Counted from the first letter of the stretch, positions 1 through 8,999 are shown. The stretch is 59,863 nt of DNA from Catenulispora pinistramenti (GCF_018274385.1 NZ_JAAFYZ010000042.1:1-59863); one strand, 5' to 3'. Notes: generated by a model not told the origin, from the letters alone. Program-made: numbers and translations.

Positions 1-2
1 CC

Positions 3-461
3 CCCCACGCGCACGCCCCCGCCGAGGGCTCCGCCGCCGACAACGCCGTCCCGGCGGCGAAGAGTCTGCGCGCCGAGTACCGCCTGAGTGTGATCCGTGC
101 CGAGGAAGACCGACCGCGCGCCGAGCGCGGAACGCCGCCGGCCCGGCCGCGACGGCGAGCCGCCGGTGTCGCTGGTGTCGCAGGTGTCGCAGGTGTCGCA
201 GGTAGGACCCGGCGCACCGGTACGGGTCGCGGCGCGGGCACCGGTATCCGCGATATCACCTTGTCGCAGCGCCAGATCGAGGTGATGACGCTGATGTCGC
301 GCGGGGCACGCAACGCGGAGATCGCCGAGCGTCTGCACGTCACCGAGAAGACGGTGAAGAACCACATCAACCGCATCTTCCGGGAGCTCGGCACCGACGG
401 CCGGGTCGAGGCGGTGCTGCTGTGGCAGCGGCTCCAGGCTGAGGACGGCGGCGGACGATAG
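3..461 (+). CDS. LuxR-type HTH protein, 5'-truncated by the window edge
   Basis: The frame is open to the first base of the window, so the true start probably lies outside; a GTG at position 90 could start a 123-aa protein. The C-terminal ~65 residues form a LuxR/GerE helix-turn-helix (LSQRQIEVMTLMSRG, then AERLHVTEKTVKNHINRIF), which binds DNA as the output domain of response regulators and related activators. Before it lies a low-complexity Arg/Ala/Gly/Val stretch encoded by a tandem 9-bp repeat (GVAGVAGVAGVAG), an unusual linker for a LuxR protein. No receiver domain is visible in the part shown. It converges with the SARP regulator, 12 bp between stops. The HTH call is safe; the protein's full role is unknown. 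Confidence 0.7.
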   Translation, partial: PHAHAPAEGSAADNAVPAAKSLRAEYRLSVIRAEEDRPRAERGTPPARPRRRAAGVAGVAGVAGVAGRTRRTGTGRGAGTGIRDITLSQRQIEVMTLMSRGARNAEIAERLHVTEKTVKNHINRIFRELGTDGRVEAVLLWQRLQAEDGGGR

Positions 462-473
462 GGGGCGGAACGT

Positions 474-3380
474 TCATGGTCGGTCCAAGCCGTCCAACCC
501 CCGCAAGAACTCCGCCACCTCGTCAACGTCCTCGGCGTCAAGGTCCCGCAACAACACCAGCGCCCGTGCCGCCAATCCGCCCGCCGGTCCCTGCCGTCCC
601 TGGGCGTGCTGCACCTTGGCCAGGCCGAACAACGCCCGCGCCGCGTGGTAGTCGTCGCTGGAATCGCTCAGCCTCAGCGCCTCCTGGAAGTGCTCGACCG
701 CCGTGTCGGCGTGCCCCAGCCCGTGCTCGGCCGTGCCGAGGGCGATCAGGATGTTCGCTTCCAGCATCGCGTTGTGGCAGCTCCGCGCCGCCTGCTGTCC
801 GAGTTCCCCGACGCGCAGCGCCTCGCCGAACTCCCCCAGCTCCACATACAGCTCGCACAACACGTCGAGCGTGCCGGCCTCGTAGTAGATCAGCCCACTG
901 TCACGCGCCAGCACCACCGCCTTCTCGGCGTGCGGCAGTGCGGCAGCGTAGTCCTTGGCCTCGCGCAGCGTGGAGGCGAGGTTGCCGAGGATGCTGATGC
1001 GCAGCGCTTCCTCGCCGAGGTCCTCGACGAGCCGCAGCGCGCTGTGCAGCTCACGCACCGCGGCGTCGTTCTCCCCCAGCCGGGAGTAGGCGACGCTCAG
1101 ATGGTTGTGCAGCACCGCCTGGGCCACGTGGTCCCGGAGCTGTTCGGCGGCGCGCATGCCGAGGCGGACGGTCTCGACCCAGTCGCGGGCCTGCCCGGCC
1201 GCGTAGAAGTACTCGAAGAGCAGGTAGCACAGCTGCCACACGCGATCGTGGCGGCCGATCCGCTGCGCGGCGCGCATGAGCGGGGCGATGTTGTCCCACT
1301 CTTGGGCACACCAGGCGACCCGTTCGCTCTGGCCGCCGAGGGACACCAGTTCGTAGGGGAAATCGTCCTGGAGCGTGAACGGGAGCCGAATGGAAGGAGT
1401 AGCCCGATACCGCTGCGCCAGGGTTCGTACATACCACTCAAGCAGCCGCTCCAGCGCCTGTTGCCGGGAGTCGTCCGGCTCGCCGAGTCGCGATGTCTCC
1501 TCGGCGTAGAAGCGGGTCAGGTCGTGCATCCAGTAGCTGCCCGCGGTGGTCTCCAGCAGGTGCTGCCCGGCCAGGTCCCGCAACGTGTCGGCGGCCTGCG
1601 CCGGCGCGAGCGCCAGCAGCGCCGCTGCCGCCTCGGGCCGGATGCCCACGCCCGGGACCAGGCCCAGCAGACGGAACGCGCGGGCGGTCTTGGTGTCGAG
1701 CCGGGTGTAGGACCAGGACAGGACGCCGCGCACCGAGGACAGTTCGTCGTCCGGCAGCCGCAAGGCATCCAGCCGGCCCCGCACGTTCTCCAGATCGTGG
1801 GCCACATCGCCGATCTTCACCTCGGCTCCAGCCGACACCTGCTCGGCGGCGATCCGCAACGCCAGCGGCAGGTGGTCGCACAGCTCGGCCAGGTGCCGGG
1901 CGGCCGCCAGCTCGCCGTCCACCCGCCCGTTCCCGATCGCGGTGAACAACAACGTCAGCGACTCGTCCGCGGAAAGCGGGCCCGGCGCGACCCGGCGCGC
2001 CGCGTATCGGACGGACAGGCCGCTGAGCCGGTTGCGGCTGGTGACGATGACGAACGAGGGCCCGCCCCCGGGCAGCAGATCCTCCACCTGCTCGGCGGAC
2101 TCGGCGTTGTCCAGCACGATCAGCATGCGCTTGTCCCGGACGATGCTGCGCCACAGCCCGGCCCGCTGATCGCGACCATCAGGGATCTTCTTCACGTTCA
2201 CCGAGGCGAGCAGGTGGTGCAGCGCGTCCGCCGACGTGCGCGCGGGCTGCCGGGGGTCGAAGCCGCGCAGGTTCACGTGGAGCTGGCCGTCGGGGTAGGC
2301 GGCGGCCAGCAGGTGGGCGCAGCGTATGGCCAGGGCGGTCTTGCCGATGCCGCCGGCGCCGACGATCAGGGCGATCTGCGGGCCCCCGGCATTACGCGCG
2401 GCCTCCATGACCTGATGGATCGCCTCGACCCGGCCGACGAAGTTCGCGTCACCGCGCGGCAACTGGGCCGGGCGGACCAGCGACTCGGGCTGCGCTGACG
2501 GGGCCGGGGCTGGGTCCGGTGTCGGCGCCGGGTCGGGGTTCGGGTTCGGGTTCGGGTTCGGGTTCGGGTCCGGTGCCAGTAGGGGATCCGGTGCGAGTGC
2601 CGATGCCAGTGTCGATGCCAGTACCGGTGCCGTGCTGTCAGCGAGCATCGACGCGTGCAGAGCCTGCGACTCGACCGAAGGATCGATCCCGAGGTCGTCG
2701 GCGAGCAGCTTACGAAGCTCCCGATAGTGCGCGAGCGCGTCAGCGGTCTGCCCGCTCCGGTGCAACGCGCTCATCAGCAGCCCTCGCAGCCGCTCGTGAT
2801 AGGGGTTCGCTCGAACATGGTCCTGGAGCTGCTCGGCCACGGCAGTCGGCCGACCGAGCTCCAGCAACACCTCGGCGCGCTCCATCAACAGCCGCAACCG
2901 CAGATCGGCCACCCGGGCCCGATGCTCGGCGGCGAACGGACCGGGCAGCCCGCCGAGCGCCGACCCCGGACGCCAACACGCCAGCGCCTCGTCGAAGGCC
3001 TCGACCGCCGCGACCCGGTCCTCATCGGCCCGGCTCGCTCGCGCCCGCGCCGCCACCCGCTCGGCCACCACGACGTCGAGCCCGTCCGCACCGAGCCGGA
3101 GCGAATACCCCGAACCGGAGCTGTCCAGCGCCTCACCCACTTGATCGAAGGCCCTGCGCAGCCCGGACATATAAGTGTGCAGATTTCCGGTGGCCGTGGC
3201 GGGCGGCGCCTCACCCCACACGTAGTCGATCAGATCGTCCCGCGAGACGATGTTGTTCCTGCACAACGCGAGTACGGCGAAGACCGCCCGCTGCTTCGGC
3301 GGGCCGAGAACCAGCTCCCGGTCGCCGACGAAAGCGCGCAGCGGCCCGAGGGTCTCAACCCTGAGGCGCCCGTTCTCCAT
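474..3380 (-). CDS. AfsR/SARP-type STAND transcriptional regulator (wHTH-BTAD-NB-ARC-TPR)
   Basis: The 968-aa protein starts with an OmpR-like winged helix (residues ~1-95, motif GPPKQRAVFAVLAL and DYVWGEAPP) followed by a bacterial transcriptional activation domain (~96-245). A Pro/Asn linker encoded by GGGTTC repeats leads to an NB-ARC ATPase with Walker A IVGAGGIGKTALA near residue 340 and Walker B-like MLIVLDNAES. The C-terminal third is TPR-like helical repeats. This is the AfsR architecture: ATP-dependent oligomerisation regulating secondary metabolism or development. No pathway gene adjoins it, so its target is unknown. The ATG start gives the complete wHTH. Confidence 0.9.
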   Translation of the reverse strand: MENGRLRVETLGPLRAFVGDRELVLGPPKQRAVFAVLALCRNNIVSRDDLIDYVWGEAPPATATGNLHTYMSGLRRAFDQVGEALDSSGSGYSLRLGADGLDVVVAERVAARARASRADEDRVAAVEAFDEALACWRPGSALGGLPGPFAAEHRARVADLRLRLLMERAEVLLELGRPTAVAEQLQDHVRANPYHERLRGLLMSALHRSGQTADALAHYRELRKLLADDLGIDPSVESQALHASMLADSTAPVLASTLASALAPDPLLAPDPNPNPNPNPNPDPAPTPDPAPAPSAQPESLVRPAQLPRGDANFVGRVEAIHQVMEAARNAGGPQIALIVGAGGIGKTALAIRCAHLLAAAYPDGQLHVNLRGFDPRQPARTSADALHHLLASVNVKKIPDGRDQRAGLWRSIVRDKRMLIVLDNAESAEQVEDLLPGGGPSFVIVTSRNRLSGLSVRYAARRVAPGPLSADESLTLLFTAIGNGRVDGELAAARHLAELCDHLPLALRIAAEQVSAGAEVKIGDVAHDLENVRGRLDALRLPDDELSSVRGVLSWSYTRLDTKTARAFRLLGLVPGVGIRPEAAAALLALAPAQAADTLRDLAGQHLLETTAGSYWMHDLTRFYAEETSRLGEPDDSRQQALERLLEWYVRTLAQRYRATPSIRLPFTLQDDFPYELVSLGGQSERVAWCAQEWDNIAPLMRAAQRIGRHDRVWQLCYLLFEYFYAAGQARDWVETVRLGMRAAEQLRDHVAQAVLHNHLSVAYSRLGENDAAVRELHSALRLVEDLGEEALRISILGNLASTLREAKDYAAALPHAEKAVVLARDSGLIYYEAGTLDVLCELYVELGEFGEALRVGELGQQAARSCHNAMLEANILIALGTAEHGLGHADTAVEHFQEALRLSDSSDDYHAARALFGLAKVQHAQGRQGPAGGLAARALVLLRDLDAEDVDEVAEFLRGLDGLDRP
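2536..2565. repeat. GGGTTC hexanucleotide microsatellite (5 units)
   Basis: Five perfect tandem GGGTTC units lie inside the SARP regulator gene and encode an (Asn-Pro)n linker between the BTAD and NB-ARC parts. Copy-number change in a 6-bp unit keeps the reading frame, so the linker can vary in length without inactivating the protein. Confidence 0.9.
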
Positions 3381-3459
3381 GCCAGTTCAACGTTCTGCCA
3401 TAGTGCGGTCGGACTGCCCGACTGGAAGCAGCAAGATACACCCCGCCCGTTCGCGCGCG

Positions 3460-4431
3460 TCAGCTGCCCGCCAATTGGCCCAACAACCGCCAGGTACGGC
3501 GCCGGTCCTCCGCGGTGGACAGGTCGGTCGAGGAGAAGACCACCTCCGTCGCCCCGGCTTCGCGGTAGCGGCGCACCTCGGCGGCGACAGTCTCCTCGTC
3601 CCCGACGACCGCGAGGTCGCCGGCCCGGGTGGCACCGGAGAGTTCGATGACCCGCTGGTAGGACGGGAACTGCTCGTAGAACGCCAGCTCTTCGACCGCC
3701 TTGCGCCGCACCGTCTCGACATCGGAGGTGACCACCCCCGGCACGAAGGCGACGATCCGGGGCGCGGGGCGGCCCGCCGCCTCGGCCGCGGCGCGCACCT
3801 GCGGGACGATGTGCTCGGCCAGCGCACGGGGGCCGGCGAGGTAGGGCAGGATCCCGTCGGCGAGTTCGCCGGAGGCCCGGAGCGCCTGCGGGCCCATGGC
3901 GGCGACCAGGATCGGCACCGGCGGTTCGGCACCCGGCACGGTCGCGGGCAACGGCGTGGTGGCGGTCAGCAGTTCGCCGTGGAAGTCGGCACTACCGGTC
4001 TCGATCAGCTGGCGCAGGGCGGTGAGGAATTCCCGGAGCAGCCGGATGGGACGCTCGTAGGGGATGCCGAAACCCGTCTCGGTCAGCCACTTGGTGCCCA
4101 GCGCGAGTCCGAGATGATAACGACCGCCGGTGGCGGCCTGCGCGGTCTGGGCCTGGCTGGCGATCAACAGCGGATGCCGACCGAAGATGGGGATGGCCGA
4201 GGTGCCCACCTGCAGGCCGGGCACTTCGCGGCCGACGATGGCGGCGAGCGAGGGCGAGTCGTACCCGAAGGTCTGACCGAACCACGCCGAGCGGGTACCC
4301 GCCTGTTCGGCCTCCCGTGCCAGCTGCACAGTGGTGTCGATCGAGTTCTGCAGAGAAAGCACTACGCCAGTGGTCATGCCCGGGAGAACCAACACGGGCA
4401 TGATCGCATTCCCGGCCATCAGAACCCGCAT
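3460..4431 (-). CDS. LLM-class (luciferase-like) F420/FMN-dependent oxidoreductase
   Basis: The ~320-aa protein has a luciferase-like TIM-barrel pattern: an early GVVLSLQN strand, a REAEQAGTRSAWFGQTFGYD segment, GRYHLGLALG, PVPILVAAMGPQALR and LADGILPYLAGP. Such enzymes perform hydride transfer or oxygenation with F420 or FMN; the substrate cannot be told. I chose the ATG 10 bp after the stop of the NACHT gene because an AAGG lies 8 nt upstream. ATGs at 4401 and 4377 are alternatives, and the last matches the usual family N-terminus best. It is probably the third gene of the DUF6801-NACHT operon, where an oxidoreductase is an unexpected partner. Confidence 0.85.
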   Translation of the reverse strand: MRVLMAGNAIMPVLVLPGMTTGVVLSLQNSIDTTVQLAREAEQAGTRSAWFGQTFGYDSPSLAAIVGREVPGLQVGTSAIPIFGRHPLLIASQAQTAQAATGGRYHLGLALGTKWLTETGFGIPYERPIRLLREFLTALRQLIETGSADFHGELLTATTPLPATVPGAEPPVPILVAAMGPQALRASGELADGILPYLAGPRALAEHIVPQVRAAAEAAGRPAPRIVAFVPGVVTSDVETVRRKAVEELAFYEQFPSYQRVIELSGATRAGDLAVVGDEETVAAEVRRYREAGATEVVFSSTDLSTAEDRRRTWRLLGQLAGS

Positions 4432-4441
4432 ATGAGAAGCC

Positions 4442-6706
4442 TTACGCGACGATGGCCGACTCGGCCCGGTCAGCCTTCGGCCACCCGCGCCGCGTCCCCG
4501 GATCGCCGCCGTCCGAAGGGGCATGCTGGATCAGGTGCTCGCGCAGCCGCGCGTGCCGGAACTGATACACCGCCCCCGACTGCCGCAGGACGCCCCGGCG
4601 GCAGCCGTCGTCCAGGAACGCCACCAGCCGCCACGGCAGCGCACCGTTCAACGGCAGCCAGATGCGGGCCACGGCGACCCACTGCCCCCACGCCGTCAGG
4701 CTCAGCCCGTAGCCGACGCCCGCGCCCAGCGCGCTCTCGATCCCGAAGACGATGCCGATCTCGACGGCGCGGACCGGACCGGTGAGGAAGCCGGCCACGA
4801 TGCCGGCCTCCGGCCCGATCACCAGCGCCCACACCAGCAGGTGCACCGCCACGTTCTTCCGGCTGGCCCGCAGCAGGTCCGAGGGACTGCCCGCGGCCTT
4901 GATGTCGATCGGCGCCTCCAGCACCGCCACCAAGGCGAGCGCCAGGCCCGCCCCCAGGCCGATCTCGGTCGGGAATATCAGCAGGCTGGCCGACAGAGTG
5001 CCGTCCATCCCGTCGTCCAGGTGCAGATCGGGCAGCAGTACCTGGTCGACCAGCACGATGCCCAACGCCGCCGAGGCCCCGAAACCGATACCCCACCCCA
5101 AGCGGGCGGCCAGCTTCTCGCGGAACCAGCGCGGGCCGCCGAACCGGCGCAGCCGCACCGGCAAGGGTTTCAGCGCCGTCCGGTGCTCGGCGACGAAGTG
5201 CGCGGTGCCGAACATCAGGCCCGCCGCGAGGCCGTGCAGCAGCCCGACCGCCAGCCCCCGCTTGAGCGCGAACCCGAGGCCGTGGTCGGTGGCCACCAGG
5301 TCTATCGGGATGTTCCCGATCCCGGTGACCAGGCCGAAGATGAGCCCGGCCAGGCCGGCGATCAGCAGTGCCCGGGACCGGCGGCGCATCGTGGCCGCGA
5401 GCTGCCACCAGGCCAGGTCGCCGGTCTCCAGCCGGCGCAGGTGTTCGGCGATGAACCGCAGCCAGCCCTCGGCCTGCTCCGCCGTCCAGCGGCCGGCCGA
5501 TCCCGGACGCCACCGGTCGGCGGGCTGCTCGTAGACCGTCCGCAGGAAGCCGCCGAGGAAGTGTTCTTCCAGGGCCGCGACCGAGCCGAACTTCAACGGG
5601 TCCATCAGGTCGGTCGGGAACTTGTCGTGGTCTTCGCTGTAGACGGCGCGCGCCAGCGCGACCATCAGCGGTGTGGTCAGTACGGCGGCGAGGTTGGCCC
5701 CGGCCTGGTTGGCGCCGCTATTGCCATGGCCGTTATCGCCATGGCCGCTGTTGCCGTTGCCGTTGCCATTGCCATTGCCATTGCCGTTGTTGCTGTTGTC
5801 CCGCAAGGTGGCCAGGACGTGCTGCCATTTCGTCGTGCCGACGGCGGCATCGGGGCCGGAGCGCGAGTCAGGGGCCTCCTTCGCACTGGTGCGCGGGAGG
5901 TACCCGTCCAGGTCGTCCAGCGTCAGATCACGCACCTCGACCGCGGCGGCCCCGGACAGCCCGCGGGTCCCGACCACCGCGTCCCGGTACTCCTCGATCC
6001 GGCTGGTCAGCATCATCGGCATGAGCGGATCGGCCGAGAGCTTGCGCAGCGCTGTGCGGTGCAGGCCGTCGGCGAGCTCGTCGAATCCGTCCAGCACCGG
6101 CAGGATCAGCTGGGCGTCGACCAGGACGGCGGCCAGCGTCCGGCCGTCCCGGTCGGCGGCGGCCAGCCCCGGATGGTCGCGGATCAGCCTGCTGATGAGC
6201 CAGCTCTTGAGCGGGACCTCCGAGGAGTCCCACGACCCCAGGCTGAACAGCACCGGCACCGGCGTGCCGGGCGTGCGCCGGTCCAACCGGTCCAGCACGA
6301 AGCGCAGGGCCAGGATGGTCTTGCCCGAACCGGCCCGGCCGAGCACCACCAGCCGCCGGGACGGCACCCGTTCGTAGACCTCGGCGAGCTGGTCGAGCGT
6401 GCCGGACAGGTCCAGCGGCGCGGCGTGCTCCCCGGCCGGGACTCTGCGGATGGTCTCCCAGTGGTCGATCAGGTCCTCGGCCGCCGTCCCGTAGCGGACC
6501 GGTAGCGGGACCGGGTCCTGGATCCGTCGCAGGTTCTCCTCGTCATGCCAGCGGCGGTGCACCGCCTGCGCCAGCTCCTCGATGAGCTGGCCGATCCGGC
6601 CCGCCGAGAAGGAGCCCTGGAAGATGATCGACTCGATCTTCCCGGCCTGCACCAGCGGCCCGTAGGAGGTGCCGCCGGCCTCGTTGCGGACGTTCGGCTC
6701 AGCCAT
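4442..6706 (-). CDS. NACHT-domain STAND NTPase with transmembrane C-terminus and N-terminal homotypic motif
   Basis: The 754-aa protein begins with a short motif (NEAGGTSYGPLVQAGKI, residues ~8-24) also found in the 77-aa protein encoded 1.2 kb away. A NACHT NTPase follows, with Walker A VVLGRAGSGKT near residue 124 and Walker B ILPVLDGFDEL near 199. A Gly-Asn-rich microsatellite-coded insert sits near 305-330. The C-terminal half has several hydrophobic segments (for example AGLIFGLVTGIGNI, LGIVLVDQVLLP, LLVWALVIGPEAGIVAGFL), so it is predicted to be membrane-bound. NACHT proteins act as NLR-like sensors of infection or stress, and the N-terminal motif suggests amyloid/RHIM-like partner recruitment. 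Its ATG overlaps the upstream stop by 8 bp, implying translational coupling. Confidence 0.88.
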   Translation of the reverse strand: MAEPNVRNEAGGTSYGPLVQAGKIESIIFQGSFSAGRIGQLIEELAQAVHRRWHDEENLRRIQDPVPLPVRYGTAAEDLIDHWETIRRVPAGEHAAPLDLSGTLDQLAEVYERVPSRRLVVLGRAGSGKTILALRFVLDRLDRRTPGTPVPVLFSLGSWDSSEVPLKSWLISRLIRDHPGLAAADRDGRTLAAVLVDAQLILPVLDGFDELADGLHRTALRKLSADPLMPMMLTSRIEEYRDAVVGTRGLSGAAAVEVRDLTLDDLDGYLPRTSAKEAPDSRSGPDAAVGTTKWQHVLATLRDNSNNGNGNGNGNGNGNSGHGDNGHGNSGANQAGANLAAVLTTPLMVALARAVYSEDHDKFPTDLMDPLKFGSVAALEEHFLGGFLRTVYEQPADRWRPGSAGRWTAEQAEGWLRFIAEHLRRLETGDLAWWQLAATMRRRSRALLIAGLAGLIFGLVTGIGNIPIDLVATDHGLGFALKRGLAVGLLHGLAAGLMFGTAHFVAEHRTALKPLPVRLRRFGGPRWFREKLAARLGWGIGFGASAALGIVLVDQVLLPDLHLDDGMDGTLSASLLIFPTEIGLGAGLALALVAVLEAPIDIKAAGSPSDLLRASRKNVAVHLLVWALVIGPEAGIVAGFLTGPVRAVEIGIVFGIESALGAGVGYGLSLTAWGQWVAVARIWLPLNGALPWRLVAFLDDGCRRGVLRQSGAVYQFRHARLREHLIQHAPSDGGDPGTRRGWPKADRAESAIVA
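5751..5786. repeat. TTGCC(G/A) hexanucleotide repeat in the NACHT gene
   Basis: Six tandem 6-bp units encode an alternating Gly-Asn stretch within a longer Gly/Asn/His/Ser-rich insertion between the NTPase domain and the membrane half. It is probably a flexible linker of variable length. Confidence 0.85.
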
Positions 6707-7772
6707 CGCGTCGGCGCCTCGACCACCGTAAACGGCCGTAGCCGGTGGCCCCGACCGCCAGGAGTACCACGGCCGCGAGCACGCCCCACAGCCAGCCCGC
6801 GCTGCCGGAGCCGGCGGCGTGGGTCGCGTCGGCCGCCGGCTCCGATGACGCGGCAGTACCGCCGATGGCGGACGGCGGACCGGCGGCGACCGCGTCGGCC
6901 GACGTGCTGATCGACGTGCCGGCCGGCGATGATGCCGACGGCGCGGCCACGCCGGCCGGAGTGCTCGCCGGGCCGGAGCCGATCGATCCGGTGGTCCGGC
7001 TCGCGGGCGCGGAAACAGAAACCGGCGTCGTGGCGGGCGCCGATGCCGACGAAGGTCCGGAGCCCGCGGGCGTGCTGCGCGGCGGGGTCGGCGGGTGGCT
7101 GGTCGGCCCGCCGTGGCCGCCGGTCGTGGACGGCCGCGACGTCGGCGGTGTCGGCGGTTGTGGCGCGGGTGTTACCTGCAACGTCGCCAGGACGTCGCTC
7201 TGTGCCGGGTTCAACTGGCAGGGGACGTCGGGCAGGGCCGGCAACTCCGAGCCGTCCGACCGGTAACCGTGCAAGTGCAGGGTGACCGCGCCAACCGTGA
7301 TCCGCGCGGTGCCGGGCTGGTCGAAGCCCACCCGCGGCGTGCTGCCGTGGGCCGGGACCGTCAGCGCCCCGGACGCCGGGACGGGGGTCCGGGGAATGGT
7401 CAACGTCACCGGTTCCGGGACACTCCCGCCCTGCGGCGGCAGCACGGCACCGGCCACGTCGGCCGTACCGTCCAGACTCGCCACGCCGATCATGCCGAAG
7501 TCCTGCGGGATGGTCTCGCCGACGCCGGCCTGGACATCGACGGCCAGTACGGGGGTAAGGGTGTGGACCGGCAGCGAGGGCAGCGAGTCCCATTCGACCG
7601 TCGCAGCCATGTTCTGGGGCTGGAGGAACGGGAAGGTACACGTGTAGTCCAGCTGCACGGCCGGCGAGTAGGCCGCGGACGGCTCCGGCGCCCAAAGCCC
7701 GAGCAGCATGGGCAGGGCCACGATCGCCGTTCTCGCGATGGTGCCCGTTCGGATCGGGGTTCGGCGCGGCAT
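6699..7772 (-). CDS. Secreted, C-terminally membrane-anchored protein (DUF6801-like)
   Basis: This 357-aa protein has a signal peptide (MPRRTPIRTGTIARTAIVAL, cleavage near PSAA-YSPA) and an extracellular domain with the Y-C-FPF opening and beta-rich pattern of actinobacterial DUF6801 proteins. A long Pro/Ser/Thr/Ala stalk, one transmembrane helix (WLWGVLAAVVLLAVGATGYG) and an RRRR tail follow. There is no LPXTG signal. I chose the ATG preceded by GGGAGG at 4 nt; longer in-frame starts would break the signal peptide. It is the first gene of the NACHT operon and overlaps it by 8 bp, so it may be the outer part of a membrane complex with the NACHT protein. The family call is moderate. Confidence 0.75.
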   Translation of the reverse strand: MPRRTPIRTGTIARTAIVALPMLLGLWAPEPSAAYSPAVQLDYTCTFPFLQPQNMAATVEWDSLPSLPVHTLTPVLAVDVQAGVGETIPQDFGMIGVASLDGTADVAGAVLPPQGGSVPEPVTLTIPRTPVPASGALTVPAHGSTPRVGFDQPGTARITVGAVTLHLHGYRSDGSELPALPDVPCQLNPAQSDVLATLQVTPAPQPPTPPTSRPSTTGGHGGPTSHPPTPPRSTPAGSGPSSASAPATTPVSVSAPASRTTGSIGSGPASTPAGVAAPSASSPAGTSISTSADAVAAGPPSAIGGTAASSEPAADATHAAGSGSAGWLWGVLAAVVLLAVGATGYGRLRWSRRRRDG

Positions 7773-7896
7773 CCGTCCTCCCGGGTCCGATCGGTCCTGG
7801 TTTCTCCCCCAGCTTATATCAGGACTCTGTGATAGCAAGAAAATCACCCGCCGAATCCGATGTGTGGCAATATGGAGGTGATGAGGGGATGGTGGC

Positions 7897-8130
7897 ATGG
7901 AATCGAAGGTGTCCAACACGGTCTCCGGCGGGAATCAGTACGCTCCGGTGGTCCAGAGCGGGGAGATCACGAACCTGACGTTCACCGCCACCCCGGCTCC
8001 CGCGCCCGCCGCACCGGCGAACCCGCAGGTCCAGCACAACACGGCCAGCGACGACGGCACGATCTACGCGGTCGGGAACGGGGACCTGCACGTCCATCAC
8101 CACCACGGCGGCGAAGACCCGGCCCAGTAG
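7897..8130 (+). CDS. 77-aa two-motif putative adaptor protein
   Basis: The first in-frame start follows GAGGGG by 8 nt. The N-terminus (SNTVSGGNQYAPVVQSGEI, residues ~6-24) aligns with the N-terminus of the NACHT NTPase: Asn, Gly-Gly, Tyr, Pro-Val/Leu-Val-Gln, Gly, Ile. A Pro-Ala linker (PAPAPAAPA) follows. The C-terminus (GTIYAVGNGDLHVHHHHG) aligns with the C-terminal tails of the helical protein and the cyclase-like protein encoded just downstream on the other strand. Short Val-Gln-x-Gly motifs shared between NLR-like proteins and neighbours are known as bacterial amyloid signalling motifs. That this protein bridges two partners is my inference. It lies divergent from the NACHT operon and convergent with the cyclase operon. 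Confidence 0.8.
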   Translation: MESKVSNTVSGGNQYAPVVQSGEITNLTFTATPAPAPAAPANPQVQHNTASDDGTIYAVGNGDLHVHHHHGGEDPAQ

Positions 8131-8150
8131 GCCTGCGCCCGAGTTCATCG

Positions 8151-8999
8151 TCAGCCTCCTTCGTCGCGGTCGTTGTCGTTGTCGGCGCCGGAATCGTTGT
8201 CGGATCCGTAGTGCTGGTGGATGCCGCCGTCCATCACCGCGAACAGGGTCGAGCGGTCCCGGGCGATGTTGGTCATCGTCTTGCCGCCCGAGCGCTCGTC
8301 GGACGGGACCGCCGAGAAGCGGTCGATGAACCGGCGTAGCTCCCCGGCCTCGGCGGGGTGCCCCACCAGCAGTTCGGCCAGCTGACGGCGCCACAGCGCG
8401 GTCAGTTCGCGCCGGACGTCTTCCAGGTCGGCGGGCTCCGCGTCGCGCAGTTCCGCGACGTTGCCGTCGAGCCAGGACCGGTAGAGCTCGATCCGGTCCG
8501 GCGCCACGCGGCCGAACCACGTCAGCGCCTGATCCCTGGCCGTCGGCCAGGACGGCGTCGGCATCGCGCGCACCAGCGCTTCGCCGCCGACCGCGGCCAG
8601 ACGGGTGGATTCCTCACGGGTCATCAGGGTTCTGTTCCCTTCGCGGGCCTGGCGGGTTGGGGCGTCGCCGTAGACGGCGACCAGTCCGGCCAACGGTGCG
8701 CGGCGGGACGGATCCTGGTGCAGCAACGAGGCCAGTTCCCGGGTCCAGGCGTCCAGCAGCGAAGCCCGGGCCGCCTCGCGGGCCGGGGCCGAGGGCGACT
8801 CCGAGGCCAGGGCCAGGACCGAGGCGTCGGCGTCGAGCCGGGCCCGCAGCGCCACCCTTCGGCGTCGTGAGGTGTGGAAGAGTTCTGCGACGGTGTCGCG
8901 CACGCCCTGCCAGGCGTCGGTGGCCATGGCCGACACCACCGCCGCCGCGGCCTGCGCCGCCAGCGTCACGAACTCGTCCACGATCCCGGTGTCACTCAT
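8151..8999 (-). CDS. Helical protein with C-terminal homotypic motif, in the cyclase operon
   Basis: The 282-aa protein is Ala/Arg/Leu-rich and probably all-helical. Residues 1-45 (EFVTLAAQAAAAVVSAMATD) resemble the helical N-termini of effector-associated proteins in actinobacterial STAND systems; I do not recognise a named family. Near the C-terminus ARDRSTLFAVMDGGIHQHYG matches the tail of the 77-aa protein: Thr, Leu/Ile, Phe/Tyr-Ala-Val, Gly, His-x-His. An Asp/Asn-rich tail follows. The gene overlaps the cyclase gene by 8 bp, so translation is coupled. It is probably a signalling component or scaffold rather than an enzyme, as no catalytic motif is visible. Confidence 0.72.
   Translation of the reverse strand: MSDTGIVDEFVTLAAQAAAAVVSAMATDAWQGVRDTVAELFHTSRRRRVALRARLDADASVLALASESPSAPAREAARASLLDAWTRELASLLHQDPSRRAPLAGLVAVYGDAPTRQAREGNRTLMTREESTRLAAVGGEALVRAMPTPSWPTARDQALTWFGRVAPDRIELYRSWLDGNVAELRDAEPADLEDVRRELTALWRRQLAELLVGHPAEAGELRRFIDRFSAVPSDERSGGKTMTNIARDRSTLFAVMDGGIHQHYGSDNDSGADNDNDRDEGG

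Noticed and set aside
606..2498. A 630-codon plus-strand frame within the first SARP regulator
   Set aside because: It is antisense to an unambiguous regulator and has no recognisable motif.
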